Shown piece by piece: positions 56,826 to 64,000 of a DNA stretch of 64,000 bases. Both the position numbers and the translations under genes were made by a program. This stretch comes from Paramoeba atlantica (taxonomy: Eukaryota; Discosea): contig CDRNVI010000019.1 of the NCBI GenBank assembly GCA_977017575.1, positions 124,001 through 188,000 of the forward strand. Direction: 5' to 3'. How positions within the stretch are numbered: the first letter of the stretch is position 1; the number at the start of each line of letters is the position of its first letter. Under the pieces are notes generated by a model. The model ran no database searches. It worked only from the letters and a program-made list of their open reading frames with translations, and was not told where the DNA came from.

Positions 56826-57557
56826 TCAGAAGGGGTGTACAGAGGTCGGTAAACATGTAAAAACCTCATTCGCTATCGCATCTACCGAAGCCATGGCGCC
56901 GACTCCGAAATCTCCACATGCTAAAACTTTGGTCACCGGGGGAACAACAACAATCCCAAGCTCTTGCGTCAAAATGTTCAGATGCTTTGTTGTGAGAGGA
57001 TGACAGTACATTGCTGTGTTCATGGCGGGTGCCACGATAAATGCCTTCTGGCGAATTGGCCATGCACGAGCAATGCAGGTTAGCAAATTGTCGGCCATGC
57101 CGTTTGCTATTTTAGACATTGTATTGGCGCTTAGCGGGGCAATAACAAATAAATCGGCCCAATTTCGCAAAGTGATGTGCAAAACGGAATCGCCAACGCG
57201 TTTCCATTCTTCTGTTTCACTCGAATCGTCATACACCCCCTCAACACTGAAAGCAGGTCTATTCGGCAGATGTTGCATGTTATAACAACCAAACTCACGG
57301 ATGTCATCGGTCGTGGAATTTGTGCGGCGTATTTCCATTATCACGCGGTCACACTGTTCTTTTGAAACGAAATCGTAAGCATGAGAAGTGAAGACAATAC
57401 GCACGCTTAGTGAGACGAGTTCAGACCTCAGTGAACTTTCGTTTTGTTTATAGAACCTTTCACGTATTGACGTAAGAAAGTTCTGTAGTTTAATAGCCGC
57501 AACGCTTCCAGTGATTCCCACAAGAAGATGTTGTGTCTTGTCAGGATAACTTTCCAT
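56826..57557 (-). CDS. PPCDC: Phosphopantothenoylcysteine decarboxylase (HFCD flavoprotein)
   Basis: 243 residues. The N-terminal 'LLVGITGSVAAIK' is the FMN-binding first strand, and 'VLHITLRNWADLFVIAPLSA' contains the catalytic His. 'NTMSKIANGMADNLLTC..RAW' and the substrate clamp 'PAMNTAMYCHP' follow, with the closing 'KVLACGDFGVGAMA'. All are hallmarks of PPC decarboxylase, which makes 4'-phosphopantetheine in CoA synthesis. The yeast Hal3/SIS2 group shares the fold, but the PxMNxxM motif and the compact length favour the enzyme. A Ser/Asp-rich insert around residues 95-110 is unusual. Confidence 0.9.
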   Translation of the reverse strand: MESYPDKTQHLLVGITGSVAAIKLQNFLTSIRERFYKQNESSLRSELVSLSVRIVFTSHAYDFVSKEQCDRVIMEIRRTNSTTDDIREFGCYNMQHLPNRPAFSVEGVYDDSSETEEWKRVGDSVLHITLRNWADLFVIAPLSANTMSKIANGMADNLLTCIARAWPIRQKAFIVAPAMNTAMYCHPLTTKHLNILTQELGIVVVPPVTKVLACGDFGVGAMASVDAIANEVFTCLPTSVHPF

Positions 57558-57905
57558 TACATTAAACCTCCACGTTTTATGAATTTCATATTCTCATAAT
57601 AATGATTTTCGTTAGTTCTAGACGCTTTTTACATGGGTGATTAGGTAATAATACTACGGACTTCGATTGGTATTTAGCCGATTAGTTGAACATTTTGTAG
57701 ATACAATTTGATTCTTCTTCTTCCACCTCGAATGTGCAAGTTTCATTTCACTTTAGAAGTACAAATACACAAATTTCTTTTGTGCTGTTGCACATGGTCC
57801 TTAAAATCTCCGTCGATTGGGAAACTGCTCTGGTTTAAAGCTACTTTAAAGAACTAAGACGATGTTTCAGCAGCCGGATGTATATTTACATGTAGGCGCT
57901 TTAGT
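57558..57905. other. Intergenic, no gene seen
   Basis: About 350 AT-rich bases between PPCDC and ARV1. Nothing supported. Confidence 0.5.
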
Positions 57906-58877
57906 TCAAATAGCTTCCAGAAGAAGTACTCCTAGAGAGGAGAAAATGCCAATACCGTAAGACCCTGTGAGCATCAATATAACAGTGCCTGCGCACATTG
58001 AAAAATAGAGTTCCATGAGGCGTAAAAATCTTTCTGGAAAGATCCAGATGATACCCAGGATAAAGGCGAATTTGGAGATAAATGGACACAACAGAGGTAG
58101 GACGTGGCATGGAGGCAACCTTTTTTGTATCACGTTCTCTGAGAGACTTGAATTACCTAATGTATTCTTCTGACGCACTGTTTTAGGAAGGACATCAAGT
58201 GACTCTCTCAGTTGTTTAGCTTCTCCACTTTTCGTTGTTGAAAGATCTCCACCGCTCTCGAGTCGATACGAGGGAGGAGGGGTTACAGACATAAACTGAA
58301 CCGGAGGACTTTCCCATTTGAGGCGTTGGTTTGATGAGAGTGGAGTCGGAGGAATGCTACGACTTTTAATATCATACGATACAAAAAGCTTGATTTTAAC
58401 ACAGCTCATCAGCCAAATGAATTCCATTAGATTGCGATATAGAAAAACTGTCGTGAGTGGCCACAAGTTTGTAATTTGGGTATTTATAACCGCACACACA
58501 TCCGTTTTACGTATAACATCCGTAGTGCATAGCCAGATGGACAGTGCATCACACACTGGAGAAAGTGCATATTCACTCGGTATGAATATTCCCACCAATA
58601 GAAACAAATAAAGCCTCGCCCCACAATTCGTCATTGCGACATAGGAACTCGAAATGATTTCATTCGCGCGCCAAACGAAGTTCTGCCGGTTGTAAATTAT
58701 ATGCGCCCAGGCCTGGGGACGCAACAACAGTACATCCAGAAGCACGATCGGGGTATCATACTCAATATAGGGATCGCAAGTATGAAAGCATGAAGGGCAG
58801 GAGCTGAGTCTTATAAAGGCCTCGTCGTCGTCTTGAAGACGTTCAACTACGCTGTTGCATTCGATGCAAATTGGCAT
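57906..58877 (-). CDS. ARV1: ARV1, ER lipid/sterol homeostasis protein
   Basis: 323 residues from the ATG giving 'MPICIECNSVVERL'; the open frame extends 31 codons further up without similarity. The N-terminal Arv1 homology domain has two CxxC pairs ('CIEC' and 'CPSC') and 'DPYIEYDTPIVLLDVLLLRPQA', followed by 'HIIYN'. Three to five spans follow, with a hydrophilic Ser/Pro-rich loop at about 190-260. ARV1 acts in the ER in sterol distribution and in delivery of GPI precursors, linking it functionally to the PIG-X-like gene at the other end of the window. Length and motif order are normal. Confidence 0.88.
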   Translation of the reverse strand: MPICIECNSVVERLQDDDEAFIRLSSCPSCFHTCDPYIEYDTPIVLLDVLLLRPQAWAHIIYNRQNFVWRANEIISSSYVAMTNCGARLYLFLLVGIFIPSEYALSPVCDALSIWLCTTDVIRKTDVCAVINTQITNLWPLTTVFLYRNLMEFIWLMSCVKIKLFVSYDIKSRSIPPTPLSSNQRLKWESPPVQFMSVTPPPSYRLESGGDLSTTKSGEAKQLRESLDVLPKTVRQKNTLGNSSLSENVIQKRLPPCHVLPLLCPFISKFAFILGIIWIFPERFLRLMELYFSMCAGTVILMLTGSYGIGIFSSLGVLLLEAI

Positions 58878-59081
58878 CCGACATGACTTAATAATAAGTT
58901 TATTGGAAATAGGCGATACAAACAAATGTAGAAAGTGCAATGCGGCACTACAAAACGAACCGTGTTGCAATCAATACCCATTCGTAAAGCCTACTCGCTC
59001 TATTAAAACATTTTGTTTAGTAGCACTTCAGTATAAAGTTCGAAAAACTATAATAGAAAAAAAGAAATGTGTCCTGGTTAC

Positions 59082-60401
59082 CTAGATCTTTCCTACTTTG
59101 GACCCTACAAACAGATATCCACTGTGAGGATTAGACTGTACTGTTGGATGCGTTCGTGACGGAAGTATTTGATATTCCCGCACATTGCATTCCATAACAT
59201 GGCATTGCACAGGAACTCCATCGCATCCATGTGATGCGGTGCGGGTTCTCATTTCTGTCCTTGCATTTTCACGAAAAACAATGGAATCCCAACATCGCCG
59301 GACGTGAAAAAATAACTTTTCAAGATTTGTTATACTCGGAGAAAAAATACAAAAACATCCCCCCGATGCCAAATACGGAAAGAAAGCATCGAATAGATCA
59401 ATATGATCCCACTTGGAGGCAATGACTAAACTTGTGGGCAAGCCTTGAGAATAATCATTTTCGTCTACGTCACTTTGCAAGCACAAATTAGACATGGCCT
59501 TGTCTGTAGCTTGACCAGGTTCACCGAGCAAAGACCACATGGTATTATTTTCACTATTGACGTGTCGAATGCAATGATTTCCTTGAAAGGCAAAAGCAGA
59601 TACTACTTTCCATACGTTTTTTCCGGAAGTTAAACCCAAAGCTTTTGCCACAAAGGTTTTAGGAGTTGACTCTCTCGAAAGAATCTGATACATTTTTGCT
59701 TCTCCAGACTTGTTTGACTGTAGGCGATGCAAGATGGCTGCTGGAAGGATGCCTTGACTTTCGTCATATATGAGAACGCGTGAATCGAACATGACATGAG
59801 CATGATCAAGAATCCGTTGGACCGTATCAGTACTAAGGTAAATGGGAGACTTCCTTTGGGCGTATTCTGTGCAAAAATCAGCAAGACACGGCCTTCGTAT
59901 TTGATAGATCTGGCTCCAGCGCTCTGCTTTTTTCTGCACGTACTTCATTTGAGCCATTTTTGTTTTAGAGGAAAAAGTTGAACTATTCTGAACAAGCTCG
60001 TCTACCATGGATACCACACCTTCATCCGTGGCTTTTCTTTTCGTAATGATTTTGTTGTCCAACTTTTGCGCTGTTGATGTATCGATCAAGTTCCTGTTGT
60101 CGGCAGTCTCATTTATTATTTCACCCTGCGTGTTTGGATTAGACGTGTCGTCCCAGATATCTTCAGATTTTGGCTTTTCGGCTTTTTTAAATATTTTGTT
60201 ATTCATACTATATTCAACGAAGCTATTGTAAGGTAAACCGACTAGCTCAGTTGCTTTCACTTTACCTACGTGACGTAATTTAAGCTGACCATACTCAGTC
60301 ACGTGAACAACAGCATTCGATGAACTACCATGAAAATATACGTAGTCGCCATGCTGAACCTGGTAATCGGTAGGTACGGTACGAGGCTCTGTCGTCTGCA
60401 T
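59082..60401 (-). CDS. TRM6: TRM6 (Gcd10), non-catalytic subunit of tRNA m1A58 methyltransferase
   Basis: 439 residues. The N-terminal beta domain includes 'HGDYVYFHGSS' and 'VKATELVGLPYNSFVEY', as in TRM6. The middle has 'SKTKMAQMKYVQKKAERW' followed by 'RPCLADFCTEYAQRKSPIYL' and 'RVLIYDESQGILPAAIL', the degenerate methyltransferase core without a SAM motif. TRM6 pairs with TRM61 to make 1-methyladenosine at tRNA position 58, needed for initiator tRNA stability. The linker at about 75-150 is long, charged and variable. TRM61 is not in this window. Confidence 0.85.
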   Translation of the reverse strand: MQTTEPRTVPTDYQVQHGDYVYFHGSSSNAVVHVTEYGQLKLRHVGKVKATELVGLPYNSFVEYSMNNKIFKKAEKPKSEDIWDDTSNPNTQGEIINETADNRNLIDTSTAQKLDNKIITKRKATDEGVVSMVDELVQNSSTFSSKTKMAQMKYVQKKAERWSQIYQIRRPCLADFCTEYAQRKSPIYLSTDTVQRILDHAHVMFDSRVLIYDESQGILPAAILHRLQSNKSGEAKMYQILSRESTPKTFVAKALGLTSGKNVWKVVSAFAFQGNHCIRHVNSENNTMWSLLGEPGQATDKAMSNLCLQSDVDENDYSQGLPTSLVIASKWDHIDLFDAFFPYLASGGCFCIFSPSITNLEKLFFHVRRCWDSIVFRENARTEMRTRTASHGCDGVPVQCHVMECNVREYQILPSRTHPTVQSNPHSGYLFVGSKVGKI

Positions 60402-60737
60402 TTGATACAGTAAATGACAGTGTATGTAGAAAACTTATTTCATAGCACTTCTGTCTCTACGATTAATACTGTGATTAGTAATGTTTAATGACTGTATCAG
60501 TCCATTACACACGCAACAAGTATCTATTTTATGTAGATGTCTTGTAGTTTGCTGTCTACGTGAGTGATTTTTACGTACCTGTATGCACATGAACTTATTA
60601 CACGTGTATGCACATACAGTTCAAGAAATAAAGTTTGCTTAACAGTTTTTTATATGCGCATCCACGGGCTTGTGGTATACATTGTACAACTTGAAAATAA
60701 CTTATATAACTCGAAAATTTTAAGGAGACAATTGGGA
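60402..60737. other. Intergenic, no gene seen
   Basis: About 335 AT-rich bases, with GTATGCACAT repeated near 60570 and 60605. No gene. Confidence 0.45.
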
Positions 60738-61175
60738 TCAGCGCATTTTAATAATGGGTGCGCGGTAGTCTTCTATATAGTCATCCGAGAGTTCGGCTCT
60801 TTGGTTAACCAGTGATCTACAATTTTCTGCATTACACTGCGTTTTCCAATATGCACCATAGGAAAGATACATGACGTATGACAATGCGAATAAATACAAC
60901 CAGTTGAAGATGCGAATGTCAATATTCCCTGTCGAAGAACGAAATTGCATATAGTGAGGAAGTACATGCTTCAGGTAAGCTCTGTCTTCTTCTGGAAACT
61001 GATCAAAGCTAACTCGACCTTTGTTTCGAGTAGCCTGTTTCACAATTTTCCTTAGATAACCGTATTGGCGCTGTGTACGTCTTAAATTGCGGAAATATGT
61101 AAGAAACAGATAAAGTGAATCAATCAATGTTTCATTGATCCGCCGTATGATCACAGATCGGAGAGCCTTTGACAT
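60738..61175 (-). CDS. Unknown small membrane protein
   Basis: 145 residues from the ATG at 61175. The N-terminal half is basic and helical ('RRINETLIDSLYLFLTYFRN', 'RRTQRQYGYLRKIVKQATRN'), then 'SFDQFPEEDRAYLKHVLPHY'. One span follows ('IFNWLYLFALSYVMYLSYG'), and a C-terminal part has two cysteines spaced like a small disulfide or CX4C pair. The layout fits a mitochondrial inner-membrane or respiratory assembly protein, but I cannot name a family. Confidence 0.5.
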   Translation of the reverse strand: MSKALRSVIIRRINETLIDSLYLFLTYFRNLRRTQRQYGYLRKIVKQATRNKGRVSFDQFPEEDRAYLKHVLPHYMQFRSSTGNIDIRIFNWLYLFALSYVMYLSYGAYWKTQCNAENCRSLVNQRAELSDDYIEDYRAPIIKMR

Positions 61176-61496
61176 TATGATAAGCACCCTAAAAAACAAA
61201 CAATCTTCTTTTATGTAAAGCTCCGCAGTGCGTCAGCACTGCTACATTTCGCTGCAATCCGCTAACATTTCTATGAAGTGCAATTATGTACTAGTAAACA
61301 AAAAAAAATTTGTTGTTGAACTATAATGATATGCCAACTGGAAAATATTATAGGACATGATTCATAATTATGGCGTACCGATATAAAACAAAAAAATGTA
61401 AAATATCTCAGTAAACCACGTTTGCCGTGCTTTCAACCAGTAGCACCGATTCGGTTATGTAGTAGCGAAAAGCTGAGAACGAAGCCTACCCCTGGT
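61176..61496. other. Intergenic, no gene seen
   Basis: About 320 AT-rich bases. Nothing supported. Confidence 0.5.
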
Positions 61497-62834
61497 TTAC
61501 TCCTGGTCACCTCGCCGTCCCTCGGCAACGGGACTACTGTCTTCACCATCTTGCGTGACATGGGTGCATGTGGTATCAGGGCTTATTGCCTCGTTGCCCG
61601 GCGCCGAATCTACATTCTTTGATGCCTCTTCAGAGGCATCCGAGCCCTCCGTACCCGCCTCCCCTGCCGTGCTCTCCTGTGGAACTTCTGTGGGTGGAGG
61701 TACCGCCTCAGTTGGGGTAGCAGGAAGAGAAGGGGGAGGTGGGGGAGGAGGCGGTGGAGGGGGAGGAGGCGGTGGAGGTGCTCCAAATAAATGTGTCTTC
61801 TGCCCCCAGGAAGCGATACCCTTTCCTCCACGACTAATGTCAATGGTGCCCATCCCTTTGGCTCGAAACCCCAGGCGGGGAGCATTGGCTGTTTTCAAAA
61901 ACTTGAGCACTAGCACACAAGCACGCATGGAGACCCCTAGCTTGTCGAGCTCGGACCACTGGATAGGGACGGGGTTTAACCCGGCCTGCGCGATGGCCTC
62001 CACAGATTTGTCGTAGCCCCGCTGTACTAGGACGTCAAATTTTGTCTCGGTGGTGTAAAAAGATAAAAAATGACACCCAGGGTCCAAATAGACAATTTGT
62101 AAGTCATCATGAGGGCGTGCCCGCTTGTACTGGTCCACGGCAAAAAGACCGTGTTCATCCTTCCAGGCAAGAATCACATTTTCTCCGGCGAACCCAAAGT
62201 AGTCGCCCAACGCCGGAGCGTCACTCTCTTGCTCAATAGTCACCACCTCAAAACTGTTAGTGTCACGCAGGGAGAACAAATTCTTAATTGTCTGCTGCGC
62301 CAGCATGTTCGTTCGACTCCCATGGGCGAGTGCTATGCCACTGGGAAGCATCACAAAGTCACCCGAGGCGCAACGACAGCTTTCCACGTCTTGCATGTAG
62401 GTTGTGGTAGAGGTGTTCGCCCCGCTGGCGCGAATATACCGCAGGGTCTCCTGAAATTCCGGAATGCGATGTTCCAGCCCCAAGGTGGGCATAGAAACAA
62501 ACGAGGCTCCGATGGACACCATGCTGTCCGCGGTACGAATGGCGTCAATGTGCGGAAGCTCTGCCATGACGTGTAGTTCATCCACAAGGGTACTGCTGGA
62601 TAAAATACGATAAAACCCACGAAACTGGCTCATGAGCATGTCACGATTCACTACAATGCCGTTTGGACCCGTGGTCGGGACGGTGTGATACGCGGGGGGT
62701 CGTACGTAGGCATGGACGACAGTTCTCTTCGGGCTGCTGAACAGAACTCCCCTGCTCGGTAGGGAAGCCAGATTTCTAGGATGTACAGAGAGAGATCGCA
62801 GAAACGACACGCTTCGGAACGCAGTAAAGGGCAT
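61497..62834 (-). CDS. DDAH/amidinotransferase-fold protein with poly-proline tail, mitochondrial-looking
   Basis: 445 residues. The first 35 are rich in Arg, Ser and Leu without acidic residues, a good mitochondrial presequence. Residues 60-320 follow the pentein fold of dimethylarginine dimethylaminohydrolase: 'LPHIDAIRTADSMV', 'ASGDFVMLPSGIALAHGSRTN' (family: GGDVL...VGLSxRTN) and 'GVSMRACVLVLKF'. The active-site His block and the C-terminal catalytic Cys are not evident, since 'GGKGIASWG' stands where GGxxC is expected. It may therefore be a structural or RNP protein. A run of 16 prolines (about 352-367) and an acidic Ser/Glu tail end the protein. The gene is GC-rich. Confidence 0.6.
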   Translation of the reverse strand: MPFTAFRSVSFLRSLSVHPRNLASLPSRGVLFSSPKRTVVHAYVRPPAYHTVPTTGPNGIVVNRDMLMSQFRGFYRILSSSTLVDELHVMAELPHIDAIRTADSMVSIGASFVSMPTLGLEHRIPEFQETLRYIRASGANTSTTTYMQDVESCRCASGDFVMLPSGIALAHGSRTNMLAQQTIKNLFSLRDTNSFEVVTIEQESDAPALGDYFGFAGENVILAWKDEHGLFAVDQYKRARPHDDLQIVYLDPGCHFLSFYTTETKFDVLVQRGYDKSVEAIAQAGLNPVPIQWSELDKLGVSMRACVLVLKFLKTANAPRLGFRAKGMGTIDISRGGKGIASWGQKTHLFGAPPPPPPPPPPPPPPPPSLPATPTEAVPPPTEVPQESTAGEAGTEGSDASEEASKNVDSAPGNEAISPDTTCTHVTQDGEDSSPVAEGRRGDQE

Positions 62835-63158
62835 ATTCTGTTTCTATACAGTTAAACTCTCTTCTAATTTACAATGAATAAGCTATTTCGCAGGTAACTC
62901 AGGCTGAAATAAGTTACTTCTACTGAAGCATGTTCGTTTTCTACTATATTTGTACATAACAAACATTCAATAGGGCACATGACGCTTGAGCTTCCCCCCT
63001 ACTGTAGTGTACATGCCCACGTGTCTAAAAATTCCCTTCTCACATACCGTTATGGACATTTTTTTAAGTTAAAAACGGATTCTTACCAAAACAAATAGGT
63101 TCTTACCCTCATTTTTTGGGTTCCACACCCCGTAGGACAATCAGCAAGCTTGCAATTA
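62835..63158. other. Intergenic, no gene seen
   Basis: About 320 bases between the DDAH-fold gene and uL24m. Two ACGGATTCTTACC/AGGTTCTTACC words lie near 63075-63106. No gene. Confidence 0.45.
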
Positions 63159-64000
63159 CTAAGTCCGTGCGTCATTCCTTGCCGTGTCGGTGGAAGTTCT
63201 TTCTTCATGGGACAGTGATACAATCGTTTCCTGGTGATGCGATGAATTCGCTTCATCTAGTTTCGAATTATAAGCTTGTATTTTGTTCAATAGAATCTTT
63301 TTAGCTTGTTCCCAGACGTCACGCTGGTATTTTCGGTGGTCCAACGCAAGTTCGTCTTGCAGCGGCTCATAAAATTCGTATGCTTTCTTCAACTCCGTAA
63401 CAAAATGAGATTCCAAAGCGGCCAATTTCTTCTGGACTAATTCATCTAACTCACTCTCATCGTATGTATCCTCCACCGCAGTGAGTACAGGAGTATCCAG
63501 TACGGGATCACCTTCAGGGAGGTGTCTCAACTTTTTCGCTGGTATAGGCAGAATCCAACCACTATCCGTAGATACCCGAGCTTCTACCAAGCTTCCATCC
63601 TCTTGCTTTATTTTAATCAGACGGAGTGAACACAACGAGTTGGTTTTTTCATCTACGTGCTTCACACAAGTAACGTCGATCGGCCATGGATTGTGTAAAA
63701 TCTGCTTGGGCCGATCCTCCTGCGCGGGTATTTCTTCCTCCTGTACGTTCACTCCCTCCACAATAATTTGATTTTTGTACGCTAGAACGTTTCGTATGCG
63801 ACCCCGCTGGCCACGGTGAATGCCGGTGACTACTTCAACCAAATCTCCAGGATACCACACCCACGGTGATATCTGGTATCCGGGTGTCATCCACACGTAA
63901 TTTTTCTTTAGTTCACTGAGCTGTCTTTTGTTCAGGTCTCGCTTCTCCCATTGGGAATGATACGTGTGATCTTGATAAAAATCCAGTTCTGAGGGATGTC
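63159..64000 (-). CDS. MRPL24: Mitochondrial ribosomal protein uL24m (partial at window edge)
   Basis: The frame runs without a stop from 63159 to the window edge, giving at least 279 residues; the true start lies outside. The KOW motif is clear: 'PGDLVEVVTGIHRGQRGRI', then 'NQIIVEGVN'. 'NPWPIDVTCVKHVDEKTN' and 'EARVSTDSGWILPIPA' follow, collinear with mitochondrial L24 rather than cytosolic uL24. It binds large-subunit rRNA early in mitoribosome assembly. The C-terminal 100 residues are charged and helical ('VQKKLAALESHFVTELKKAY'), an extension beyond bacterial L24. The upstream neighbour gene cannot be seen. Confidence 0.88.
   Translation of the reverse strand, partial: HPSELDFYQDHTYHSQWEKRDLNKRQLSELKKNYVWMTPGYQISPWVWYPGDLVEVVTGIHRGQRGRIRNVLAYKNQIIVEGVNVQEEEIPAQEDRPKQILHNPWPIDVTCVKHVDEKTNSLCSLRLIKIKQEDGSLVEARVSTDSGWILPIPAKKLRHLPEGDPVLDTPVLTAVEDTYDESELDELVQKKLAALESHFVTELKKAYEFYEPLQDELALDHRKYQRDVWEQAKKILLNKIQAYNSKLDEANSSHHQETIVSLSHEERTSTDTARNDART

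Noticed and set aside
61555-62016. Plus-strand frame with a poly-glycine run
   Set aside because: It is the reverse reading of the poly-proline tract in the DDAH-fold gene.

Overview
The window is nuclear DNA of a compact, intron-poor protist. From 0.3 to 64 kb I count about 36 probable host genes. Nearly all are single open frames spaced 30-500 bases apart, and every one lies on the minus strand. They encode unrelated housekeeping functions, so this is not an operon of one pathway. A one-directional array of intron-poor genes suggests polycistronic transcription with trans-splicing, as in Euglenozoa (kinetoplastids). A tunnel-family (Cet1-type) mRNA 5'-triphosphatase and an LRR surface-type protein fit that reading, and a reduced early-branching kinetoplastid is my best guess. 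This placement is inference: I see no spliced-leader gene, and a well-formed candidate cis-intron sits at the start of the importin-alpha gene. Base composition is AT-rich overall, with GC-rich patches inside several genes. I recognise no rRNA, tRNA or CRISPR array.

0.3-13.4 kb: a PIG-X-like GPI-mannosyltransferase subunit, METTL5, a TLC-domain membrane protein, tyrosyl-DNA phosphodiesterase, two unknown secretory-pathway proteins, Derlin, a voltage-gated-type K+ channel, a UTP5/WDR43-like ribosome-biogenesis protein, and an acyl-CoA-synthetase-like protein whose catalytic motifs look lost. A 338-base TA-flanked MITE lies just upstream of the last of these.

14-35.3 kb: a YqeH/NOA1-type permuted GTPase, an amino-acid transporter, SHQ1, proteasome ATPase Rpt4, GPKOW/Spp2, a Cet1-like RNA triphosphatase, an ER-type Ca2+-ATPase, a p24 cargo receptor, an unknown acidic protein, a RAD51C-like paralog with altered Walker motifs, and a PepN-type M1 aminopeptidase.

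35.4-44 kb is a mobile-element island interrupting the array. It holds a 5'-truncated LINE with a restriction-like endonuclease, a large inverted repeat, and a 2.87-kb TA-flanked transposon, which carries the only convincing plus-strand gene in the window. That gene joins a pogo/CENP-B-type (DDE_1) transposase to an Ulp1/adenain-like cysteine protease. The island also holds a 305-base MITE abutting the transposon and sharing its subterminal hairpins, a LINE relic, a Mutator-like MITE with a 9-base target duplication, and degraded coding debris. The transposase-protease element and its satellite are the most novel objects here.

44.3-64 kb returns to minus-strand host genes: importin-alpha, a DxD glycosyltransferase-like protein, several small or unknown proteins, an RRN3-like Pol I factor, an LRR protein, a WD-like protein, PPC decarboxylase, ARV1, TRM6, a DDAH-fold protein with a poly-proline tail, and mitochondrial ribosomal protein uL24m, which runs off the window edge. 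RNA metabolism recurs (METTL5, UTP5, SHQ1, GPKOW, Cet1, TRM6, RRN3-like), as does ER/secretory function (PIG-X, TLC, Derlin, Ca2+-ATPase, p24, ARV1).
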